11,875 bases of DNA. Source: SAR202 cluster bacterium Io17-Chloro-G7. GTDB lineage: Bacteria; Chloroflexota; Dehalococcoidia; UBA3495. The notes under the pieces were generated by a model, which worked only from the letters and a program-made list of their open reading frames with translations, ran no database searches and was not told the origin of the DNA. Positions within the stretch are counted from its first letter, which is position 1. Each line of letters begins with the position of its first letter. The stretch spans positions 1 to 11,875 of the forward strand of contig MUCU01000054.1 in the NCBI GenBank assembly GCA_002817055.1. Reading direction: 5' to 3'. The position numbers and the translations under genes are program-made. Shown here piece by piece: positions 6,210 through 11,875 of this stretch.

Positions 6210-7883
6210 CTACAGGGAGCCGTCGATACTCACGTCGATCAATGCTGGCTTACCGCTGGCGAACGCCCTCTGTAGTGCCGGTCCCAGTTCTTTGGGGTCT
6301 TCTACTTTCTCGGCCGACACCCCCATGCCTTGGGCGATGGCAGAAATGTTAAGAGGGTTTTCGAAGTTCATGCCAACGTATTCGCTCTCTCGTTCCTTAT
6401 CCTCCAGCATCCGCTGCAGGTAGATGTCCATGTTGACTTTCAGTATTCGGTAGGCCTGATTGTTGCAGATAGCGTAGACCACGGGAATGTTGTACCGGGC
6501 GGCGGTCCACAAGGCTTGGATGGTGTATAGGGATGCCCCGTCTCCCACAATGGCCAGTACCGGTCTGTCGGGGTTGGCCAATTTCACCCCCAAAGCGCCG
6601 GGCATAGCCCAGCCCAACGCACCGCCGCGGATGCCGTAAAAACTGCCGGGCTCATCAAATTTGAAGGCCCGGTTCAGTGCGGGCCGAGAGGTAATGGCCT
6701 CATCCGCGACTATCACGTCGGGTGGGCAGGCTTTGGCCAACTCCAGCATCATTTCTTCCACGGCCATGGGGCTGCGGCCCATCAGGTCCTTCAGCCGGTC
6801 CTGGTATCTTTCGTCGGAGCGGCGGCGCTCATCGGCGTAAGTGGCGGCCCTGGTGGCCGCTGCTTCCTTGGCCGATGCCGACATGTCTTGGCCCAAGGCA
6901 TCGGTCAGTTCCGCCGCTCCGGCAACCGGGTCGGCCAGAATGCCGACCTCGGTGGCGTAGATTTTCTCTACCTCTTTGTGGCTACTGTCCAGGTGGATCA
7001 ACTTGGTTGCGGAGTTCAAGAATGGGGTCTCCACGTACAGGAATGAATTGAACACGTTGGCGCCGACCGCCAGCACCACATCTGCTCCGGCAAGTTGTTT
7101 GGCGGTTGCGGGGTTGTTCAGGTTCAGGATTCCCGCATACAAACGATGGCTGGTGGGGAAGTTGACCTCCGAGTAAGACTCGGCGTAGACCTTGGCTCCA
7201 AGTCTCTCAACCAAGCCGACTATTTGAGACATGGCGCCAGATTGAGCCACACGGTCGCCGACCACTATGACCGGGTTGTCGGCTTGGGCTAGAAGTTTTG
7301 AGGCTTGAGCAATCGCATCGGTATCCGGGCGTATCCGATAATATCCCGTAGAAGAAGGTGTGATATCCACGTCCGCTAAGTCGTCCATGGTGTCCCAGGG
7401 GAACGAAAGGAACACTGGCCCCGTGGGGGGCGTCTTGGCCTCTTTGAAGGCACGCCGAACTGCCACCGGAATGTCCGACGCATGCAAAATTTCGGCGCTC
7501 CATTTGGTGTATTGAGCGGTCATCTGTACCAAGTCGCCGGTCAGCACCGGGTCGGCCAGGTGCATGCGGGTGTCCGAATTGCCAGCCGTTAAAATCAGAG
7601 GGGTGCCGCCCCGGTGGGCGTTGTAAAGTGCGCTGATGCCGTTGGCCAATCCGCCGGCGATATGTATATTGGCGAAGGCTGGCTTTCCCGTGGCCCGAGC
7701 GTAGCCGTCGGCCATACCCACCGCCGTTCCTTCTTGAAGCGCTTGGATGTACTTGAGCTGAGGGTAATCCTGCAATACATCCAGAAAAGGAGTCTCGCTG
7801 GTGCCGGGATTCCCGAAGATGTACTCCAACCCTTCCGCAACCAGCATATGGGCCAAGGCTTGCTTCCCGGTCATTGATGGCAT
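6210..7883 (-). CDS. ThDP-dependent enzyme, benzoylformate decarboxylase-like
   Basis: This 557-aa protein has the full three-domain layout of ThDP enzymes: PYR domain (about 1-170), central domain (about 185-330) and PP domain (about 370-557). The cofactor motif begins at GDGA (447-450) and ends at NN (474-475). Glu51 in QEGTAVGMADGYA is the ThDP-activating glutamate. The pattern is closest to benzoylformate decarboxylase, with GNPGTSE (24-30), His74 in ANIHIAGG corresponding to its His70, and a similar PP domain (GGALGWAMPGALGVKLANP). Two family residues differ on my by-eye alignment: the Ser26 equivalent is Thr28, and the His281 equivalent is Phe281 in VFNSFLYVE. A different 2-oxoacid or a carboligase role is therefore possible; acetolactate-synthase-like or oxalyl-CoA-type enzymes are less likely. 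AAGGA lies 7 nt before the ATG. Cytoplasmic. The VOC gene lies 161 bp upstream on the same strand. Confidence 0.88.
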   Translation of the reverse strand: MPSMTGKQALAHMLVAEGLEYIFGNPGTSETPFLDVLQDYPQLKYIQALQEGTAVGMADGYARATGKPAFANIHIAGGLANGISALYNAHRGGTPLILTAGNSDTRMHLADPVLTGDLVQMTAQYTKWSAEILHASDIPVAVRRAFKEAKTPPTGPVFLSFPWDTMDDLADVDITPSSTGYYRIRPDTDAIAQASKLLAQADNPVIVVGDRVAQSGAMSQIVGLVERLGAKVYAESYSEVNFPTSHRLYAGILNLNNPATAKQLAGADVVLAVGANVFNSFLYVETPFLNSATKLIHLDSSHKEVEKIYATEVGILADPVAGAAELTDALGQDMSASAKEAAATRAATYADERRRSDERYQDRLKDLMGRSPMAVEEMMLELAKACPPDVIVADEAITSRPALNRAFKFDEPGSFYGIRGGALGWAMPGALGVKLANPDRPVLAIVGDGASLYTIQALWTAARYNIPVVYAICNNQAYRILKVNMDIYLQRMLEDKERESEYVGMNFENPLNISAIAQGMGVSAEKVEDPKELGPALQRAFASGKPALIDVSIDGSL

Positions 7884-7906
7884 GGTGAATTCCTTCTTCA
7901 GTTGTA

Positions 7907-7948
7907 TTAAGACCTTCGTACTAAGACCTTCGTACTAAGACCTTGCTT
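7907..7948. repeat. Three 14-bp tandem repeats upstream of the ThDP enzyme gene
   Basis: Units at 7907-7920 (TTAAGACCTTCGTA), 7921-7934 (CTAAGACCTTCGTA) and 7935-7948 (CTAAGACCTTGCTT) form a short tandem array. It starts 23 bp upstream of the ATG and would lie in the 5' leader or promoter. The remaining gap up to 8044 shows no gene or clear terminator. Function is unknown; multiple binding sites for a regulator or simple slippage are both possible. Confidence 0.75.
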
Positions 7949-8044
7949 CGACTGGCCCTAGCTCAACTAAGGCTCATTTGACGGGCCACCGCGATTGCTT
8001 CTCAGAGGTATATATCCGCAAAGGCTGAAGGCTGACCGCTAGGG

Positions 8045-8452
8045 TCACAAATAGACCATCCATTCCAGCAAGTTCTCATCAGGGTCCCTAGCGTACATAC
8101 TGACGGCGGGCAGCGTGCCCCCAGCGCGGGCCCCTTTGCGAGGTCCGGGTCCGCGGATAATCTCAACTCCCACGCTCTCGAGCCAGCTTTTGCACTCGTC
8201 GGCCGTGCCGTCCCAAACGAAGCAGATATCGCCGCATCCCGGCACAGCGGTGGGCCCCCGCAAATCGGCGGTAAAGCCTTCGGGATGCACGTTAATCTTC
8301 GAGTCGCCAATCTGGATGGAAAAAATTCGGGCATTCCCCGCCCGCCACTCGGCTTCGTCGTTTATGGTGAAACCGAGCCCTTTGTAGAATTCTATCAAGC
8401 GGTCCGCATTAGCGGTAGGTATGGCGATGTGGTCTATACTGATGGTCCCCAC
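8045..8452 (-). CDS. VOC-family protein (glyoxalase/bleomycin-resistance/dioxygenase fold)
   Basis: This 135-aa protein is a vicinal-oxygen-chelate fold member with two beta-alpha-beta-beta-beta modules. The first begins SIDHIAIPTANADRLIEFYKGLGF (6-28) with His8 as a likely metal ligand. The second begins GDICFVWDGT (74-83) and ends ARDPDENLLEWMVYL (121-135) with Glu130 as the usual last ligand. The first-strand residue of module two is Asp75 where many metal-dependent relatives have His, so the metal site may be altered. The frame is open to 8500, but the GTG at 8452 is chosen because AAGGAG (8460-8465) sits 7 nt upstream and homology begins there. VOC proteins include glyoxalase I, ring-cleaving dioxygenases, epimerases and resistance proteins; the substrate is unknown. 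Neighbours on the same strand are a cysteine desulfurase upstream and a ThDP decarboxylase downstream. Confidence 0.88.
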   Translation of the reverse strand: MGTISIDHIAIPTANADRLIEFYKGLGFTINDEAEWRAGNARIFSIQIGDSKINVHPEGFTADLRGPTAVPGCGDICFVWDGTADECKSWLESVGVEIIRGPGPRKGARAGGTLPAVSMYARDPDENLLEWMVYL

Positions 8453-8520
8453 GATTAATCTCCTTACGTGCCCTAGTAGGCTTTTCCCTTGTCTTAACAT
8501 CCGCAGACCTGACCTGGCTT

Positions 8521-8632
8521 AAATCCCCCTCAGTCCCCCTTTTAGAAAGGGGGAAGCAAAAGGAATTACCTTTCTAATCACATAGCTAATTCTGACAAAT
8601 CCCCCTTTGCAACGGGGGATACAGGGGGATTT
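8521..8632. repeat. 112-bp palindromic repeat element (MITE- or REP-like)
   Basis: The element is bounded by perfect 10-bp inverted termini, AAATCCCCCT (8521-8530) and AGGGGGATTT (8623-8632). A second direct copy of AAATCCCCCT lies inside at 8597-8606. Two internal hairpins are present: 8534-8542 with 8546-8554 (9 bp, 3-nt loop) and 8599-8605 with 8614-8620 (7 bp, 8-nt loop). It has no coding capacity. It fills the gap between the desulfurase and VOC genes and could form a terminator-like structure. I see no obvious target-site duplication. This C-rich/G-rich style of dispersed repeat is, from memory, common in several bacterial phyla. Confidence 0.75.
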
Positions 8633-8672
8633 CGTTTACCTTCGATGACCTGGATTTGGTATAACCTCCAAT

Positions 8673-9842
8673 TCAACGGCGAGCAACGTGGTGAGCAGCA
8701 GACAAATCCCTAATCACTTGGCTTATCTCTTCGGTGGCGAGTTGGATTTCCTTGTCCGTAGTAAAACGGCCCACGGAAAAGCGTATGGTGCCCATCGCGT
8801 ATTCCAAAGGGACGTTCATGGCTTCCAAAACGCTGGAGACCTCCACTCGGTCACTGTGACAAGCAGCGCCAGCCGAAGCGGCCACGCCCTCTAGACCATC
8901 CAAAATTTGGTTGGCTTCAAGGTTCTTGAAGCTAATGCTGGAAGTATTGGGCAAGCGTTTCTCTGGGTGACCGTTTACTCTGGAACCGGGAAAGCGGTCC
9001 AAAAGCCCTGATTCCAGTCGGTCTCGCATTTTGCGCATGTGGTCCTGATATTGGGTCAGGTTCTGGTGAATCAGCTGACAAGCTTTTCCTAGCCCAACTA
9101 TCTCGATGACGTTTTCCGTGCCGGCTCGCCAATTCATTTCGTGGTTGGCCCCATGAATCAGTTTCTCAAGCTTCACACCGCTCCTAATGTAGAGGACGCC
9201 GATACCCTTGGGAGCGTACAGCTTGTGGCCAGCTACGGTGAGTAGGTCAACCCCCAAGTCGTCGACAGTCACCGGAATCTTGCCGATGGACTGGGCGCAG
9301 TCGGCGTGGACCAGCACACCCCGCCGGTGGGCGATGTCGGCGATTTCCCGGATGGGCTCCACCGTGCCGACCTCGTTATTCGCGTGCATAACCGTCACTA
9401 GCACCGTTTCGTCGGTAATGGCCTCGGAAACTTGCTCTGGGTCCAGCCAGCCGAATTGGTCGACGGGCAGGTAGGTGACTCTGCTGCCATTTTGTGCACC
9501 GTGTTTTTCCTCAAGAAAACGGCAAACTTCTATTACCGCTGGGTGCTCCACAGCGGAGGTGATAATGTGGTTGCCCTTGGCCCGGTAAGCGCCGGCCACG
9601 CCTTTGATGGCGTAGTTGTTGGCCTCGGTGCCGCCGCTGGTGAATACCACCTCTAAGGGTAAACATCCCAACATTTCCGCAATGCGGCTTCTGGCCTCGT
9701 CCACCGCAGCATGAGTGGTGACCCCCAATGCGTGGCTGCTCGAAGGATTGCCGTAGTGCTGGTGAACAAAGGGCAGCATTTCTTCGGCGACTTGAGGGTC
9801 GATGGGCGTGGTGGCGTTGTAATCCAAATAGATTTGGTCCAT
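8673..9842 (-). CDS. Cysteine desulfurase / selenocysteine-lyase-like PLP enzyme (NifS/IscS family)
   Basis: This 389-aa fold-type I PLP enzyme would remove sulfur from cysteine (giving alanine and a protein persulfide) for Fe-S cluster, tRNA thiolation or cofactor assembly, or selenium from selenocysteine. Signatures: YLDYNATTP (5-13), TSGGTEANN (68-76), VEHPAV (98-103), HANNEVGT (153-160), HADCAQ (179-184) with the PLP-contacting Asp181, and AGHKLYAPKG (204-213) with the Schiff-base Lys207. WRAGTENV (238-245) is also present. The catalytic loop is SAGAACHSD (323-331) with Cys328, resembling the GAACHSD loop of animal selenocysteine lyase rather than the usual SSGSACSS. Length is normal. No strong Shine-Dalgarno precedes the ATG; a short upstream ORF could couple translation. 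No IscU/SufU scaffold or thiolase gene lies nearby, so the acceptor is unknown. Family assignment is firm, desulfurase versus lyase is not. Confidence 0.9.
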   Translation of the reverse strand: MDQIYLDYNATTPIDPQVAEEMLPFVHQHYGNPSSSHALGVTTHAAVDEARSRIAEMLGCLPLEVVFTSGGTEANNYAIKGVAGAYRAKGNHIITSAVEHPAVIEVCRFLEEKHGAQNGSRVTYLPVDQFGWLDPEQVSEAITDETVLVTVMHANNEVGTVEPIREIADIAHRRGVLVHADCAQSIGKIPVTVDDLGVDLLTVAGHKLYAPKGIGVLYIRSGVKLEKLIHGANHEMNWRAGTENVIEIVGLGKACQLIHQNLTQYQDHMRKMRDRLESGLLDRFPGSRVNGHPEKRLPNTSSISFKNLEANQILDGLEGVAASAGAACHSDRVEVSSVLEAMNVPLEYAMGTIRFSVGRFTTDKEIQLATEEISQVIRDLSAAHHVARR

Positions 9843-9872
9843 GTCATTTCAGTCCGATGCTCGATTATTAAG

Positions 9873-9890
9873 CCTGAGCCGAACCTCAGG
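9873..9890 (-). promoter_or_regulatory. Hairpin in the leader of the cysteine desulfurase gene
   Basis: CCTGAG and CTCAGG form a 6-bp stem (9873-9878 with 9885-9890) and a 6-nt loop. On the minus strand it is followed by CTTAATAAT, a weak U-containing tail, and it lies between the candidate leader ORF and the desulfurase start. It could be a weak attenuator terminator; on its own the stem is short. Confidence 0.3.
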
Positions 9891-9901
9891 ATTCACCAAT
9901 G

Positions 9902-9934
9902 TTAGCCGCAACATGACTCTGTGGCAAGCAGCAT
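9902..9934 (-). CDS. Candidate 10-aa leader peptide with two adjacent Cys codons
   Basis: A minus-strand ATG at 9934 preceded by GGAGG (9939-9943, 4 nt away) opens the short frame MLLATESCCG, ending in TAA. It stops 59 nt before the start of the cysteine desulfurase and just ahead of a hairpin at 9873-9890. Tandem codons for the amino acid handled by the downstream enzyme are a hallmark of attenuating leader peptides. So short an ORF can easily arise by chance, and only two Cys codons are present, so this is speculative. Confidence 0.3.
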   Translation of the reverse strand: MLLATESCCG

Positions 9935-9942
9935 TCGTCCTC

Positions 9943-10185
9943 CAAACACAGCCGCGTTATCGGGGTCTGTTCATCAGCCATCCCAGGGGCCTTCGGTAGC
10001 TTTGTGTGGTCTTATTTCTGTGGCCTGAGTCTGTGCCCTTATTATAGAAACGTCCGTAGGAAAGGTTTGTGCTCCGCTCTGCGGTATGGTAATTTTGGGA
10101 AGCTTTGGAAGGCCATGACTTTTTAATAACTTGCCGGAACTTGCCGGACCGTCCAACCCGAGCAAGCGACAAGTTTGGAGGGACG
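9943..10185. promoter_or_regulatory. Rest of the divergent intergenic region; possible -10 for the desulfurase, short tandem repeat
   Basis: No gene is supported here. On the minus strand a perfect TATAAT (10041-10046) could be the -10 of the desulfurase transcript, giving a leader of roughly 190 nt, but no good -35 is visible. On the plus side a perfect 10-bp tandem repeat AACTTGCCGG (10128-10137, 10138-10147) lies 38 bp before the amidohydrolase start. No clear plus-strand promoter was found. Confidence 0.35.
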
Positions 10186-11745
10186 ATGTTGGATCTATTG
10201 TTGAAGGACGCTCGAGTAGTCGACGGAACTGGGCAGACTTGGTTTCGCGCCAGCATCGGCGTAGAGCGAGACCAAGTTACCGTAATCCGGGGCGACGCTT
10301 CGTCAATACAGGCGTCACGAATCATCGACGCCAGCCGTTACGTGGTCTGCCCCGGCTTTATCGACATGCACTCCCATTCGGAATTAATGATGCTGGCCGA
10401 CCCTCGCCACGAGGCCAAAGTCCGGCAGGGTGTTACCACCGAACTATTGGGCCTGGACGGTCTTTCCTATGCGCCAACCTCCCCCGCCAAGCTGGAACAA
10501 CTGCTTACCTACCTGGCCGCGGTAAACGGGACCCCGCCCCCGGGAGTTCGTTGGGGCACGGTGAAGGAGTTCTTAGACCTGTTCGATAACCGGGTAGCTT
10601 GCAACGTCGCGTACATGGTGCCCCATGCAGCCATTCGCGTTGAGGCCATGGGCTGGGAAGACCGGTTGCCCACCCAGCCGGAGGTGGACCGGATGCGGGA
10701 ATTGGCGGTCCAGGGTATGCGGGACGGGGCCTTCGGGTTCACCACCGGTTTGACCTATCCTCCCGGGGCCTACAGCGATACCAACGAACTGGTGTCGGTG
10801 TGCGATGCAATCAAAGACTTGGGCGGCATTTACATGACCCACGCCCGCTATACTTTGGGGGACGGACTGTTGGACCCATTCCGGGAAGCGGTGGCCATAG
10901 GCCGCCGTGCCAGCGTGCCGGTGCACATTTCCCACTACCACAATCCAGTGGACGGCATGGGTCAACAAATGATAGACCTGGTGGACGAAGGAAGAAATGA
11001 GGGTATCGACGTAACCTTCGACCAGTACCCCTACGCTGCCGCCAGCACCGTCTTGCACTCCTTGCTCCCATACTGGGTACACGCTGGCGGACCATCGGCC
11101 TTGCTTCAACGACTCCAGGACCGAAACATCAGGGAGCAGATTGGCGACTCGGTTAATCCCATGTGGGGACTGAGCCTAGACCACTACATATTTAGCCACG
11201 TAGGCTCCGACAAGAATAAAGAGTGGGAAGGCCGCTCACTGACCGACTTGGCCAAAGCCCAAAGCAAGACCATGGTCGACACGATCTGCGATTTCCTTAT
11301 TGAAGAGAACCTGGAAGTAGCCTTCGTTGCCCGCACCGGCAACCCGGATAACATCCGGACCATTGCCCAGCATCCGGCCCAGATGGTTGGCTCCGATGGC
11401 ATTCTAACCGGCGAAATGCCCAATCCCCGGACCTACGGCACCTTCCCCTACGTGTTGGGCCAATTTGTGCGAGAAGAAGGGCTGCTGAGGATGGAAGACG
11501 CAATACGTAAAATGACGTCCATGCCCGCCCAGCGGTTGGGGCTGAAAGACCGCGGCATACTTCGGGACGGCATGAAGGCCGACCTCGTAGCCTTTGACCC
11601 GGACCGGGTGGAGGCCAAGGCCACATTCGAAGATCCCAAGCAATATCCCGAAGGCATTGATTACGTGGTGGTCAATGGCAAGCTGGTGGTGGACAACGGC
11701 GTCCATACAGGAGCATTGCCGGGCCGGGCGCTACGTTCGCAGTAA
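10186..11745 (+). CDS. N-acyl-D-amino-acid deacylase-type amidohydrolase
   Basis: This 519-aa protein is a metal-dependent amidohydrolase of the D-aminoacylase/dihydroorotase-like group, which hydrolyses amide bonds such as those of N-acyl-D-amino acids. A small beta-sandwich formed by both termini flanks a TIM barrel. Metal-site residues are visible: CPGFIDMHSHSE (55-66) with His62 and His64, THAR (218-221) with His219, HISHYH (247-252) with His250, and VGSDGI (401-406) with the catalytic Asp404. In characterised D-aminoacylase a Cys (within GNCG) is a ligand; here the equivalent segment is GLDGLSYAP (89-97), with Asp91. The C-terminal GMKADLVAFDP (462-472) is the usual return to the sandwich. 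The frame is open from 10105, but the ATG at 10186 has GGAGGG (10177-10182) directly upstream and starts the conserved LLLKDARVVDGTG strand. No signal peptide is seen. The substrate is not known. Confidence 0.88.
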   Translation: MLDLLLKDARVVDGTGQTWFRASIGVERDQVTVIRGDASSIQASRIIDASRYVVCPGFIDMHSHSELMMLADPRHEAKVRQGVTTELLGLDGLSYAPTSPAKLEQLLTYLAAVNGTPPPGVRWGTVKEFLDLFDNRVACNVAYMVPHAAIRVEAMGWEDRLPTQPEVDRMRELAVQGMRDGAFGFTTGLTYPPGAYSDTNELVSVCDAIKDLGGIYMTHARYTLGDGLLDPFREAVAIGRRASVPVHISHYHNPVDGMGQQMIDLVDEGRNEGIDVTFDQYPYAAASTVLHSLLPYWVHAGGPSALLQRLQDRNIREQIGDSVNPMWGLSLDHYIFSHVGSDKNKEWEGRSLTDLAKAQSKTMVDTICDFLIEENLEVAFVARTGNPDNIRTIAQHPAQMVGSDGILTGEMPNPRTYGTFPYVLGQFVREEGLLRMEDAIRKMTSMPAQRLGLKDRGILRDGMKADLVAFDPDRVEAKATFEDPKQYPEGIDYVVVNGKLVVDNGVHTGALPGRALRSQ

Positions 11746-11875
11746 CTCCAAATGTTTCTGGCCAGGATTTCAGGGCTCCCACAGGGCAATCGCGTCTTAA
11801 CTAAGGAGCACCTTTAGGAGGTAGTCCTCGACCCATCCGGCTTTATGCCGTTTACCTTGGATACCCCGTTTGAGA
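11746..11875 (+). other. Window end: no supported gene; possible start of a truncated ORF
   Basis: The 130 bases after the amidohydrolase show no terminator hairpin. An AGGAGG at 11816-11821 suggests a downstream gene, but no start codon lies at normal spacing. An ATG at 11845 opens a frame (MPFTLDTPFE) that runs off the window, 23 nt after that Shine-Dalgarno. This could be the start of another plus-strand gene in the same operon; the visible part is too short to judge. Confidence 0.25.

Noticed and set aside
7907..7948. CRISPR array.
   Set aside because: The 14-bp units are directly adjacent without spacers, and no cas gene is present in the window.
8453..8500. N-terminal extension of the VOC protein to an ATG at 8500.
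   Set aside because: The added 16 residues are not part of the VOC fold and overlap the AAGGAG that serves the GTG at 8452.
8521..8632. Degenerate insertion sequence with a transposase remnant.
   Set aside because: The element has no coding frame of useful length and no transposase-like residues; only a short palindromic repeat is supported.
10105..10185. N-terminal extension of the amidohydrolase to an ATG at 10105.
   Set aside because: The extra 27 residues translate the AACTTGCCGG tandem repeat and the Shine-Dalgarno, and precede the conserved first strand of the family.

Overview
The window is a compact bacterial stretch, moderately GC-rich by eye, with Shine-Dalgarno-led genes. The mix of a luciferase-like flavin monooxygenase, a 3-hydroxyisobutyrate-dehydrogenase-type oxidoreductase, a benzoylformate-decarboxylase-like ThDP enzyme, a VOC protein and an N-acyl-D-amino-acid-deacylase-type amidohydrolase resembles the catabolic gene content of heterotrophic Chloroflexota (SAR202/Dehalococcoidia-like). 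That assignment is an inference from gene content; no rRNA or other phylogenetic marker is present.

Layout. 1-1658 (minus strand): an LLM-class flavin oxidoreductase followed by a dodecin (flavin-binding storage protein), closed by a good intrinsic terminator at 126-154. 1659-1986 is the divergent intergenic region to a plus-strand beta-hydroxyacid dehydrogenase (1987-2940). A hairpin with A-rich and T-rich flanks (2998-3040) terminates it and probably also the convergent operon on the other strand.

3087-5762 (minus strand) is the unusual part. It encodes a tubulin/FtsZ-superfamily protein (recognisable T1-like glycine loop, GGGTIG T4-like loop and N-T-Y helix start) followed by a 519-aa protein of unknown function. 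The two lie in the same reading frame and are separated only by four imperfect 18-bp tandem repeats carrying three in-frame TAG codons. The pair has its own sigma70-like promoter and a motif-rich upstream region, and a hairpin lies on each side. It looks like a self-contained two-gene unit, possibly a split version of the long 'tubulin-like' (Tubulin_2) proteins.

6210-9842 (minus strand): a cysteine desulfurase/selenocysteine-lyase-like enzyme, a 112-bp palindromic repeat element, a VOC-fold protein and a ThDP-dependent decarboxylase. The desulfurase has a possible short leader ORF with two adjacent Cys codons and a downstream hairpin, a candidate attenuator. 10186-11745 (plus strand) is an amidohydrolase in which the family's Cys metal ligand appears to be Asp. 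The last 130 bases hold no supported gene.

The metabolic genes do not form one obvious pathway. They look like separate small transcription units for oxidation, decarboxylation and deacylation of organic acids or amino-acid derivatives, with sulfur mobilisation alongside. Short tandem duplications recur in at least four intergenic regions.
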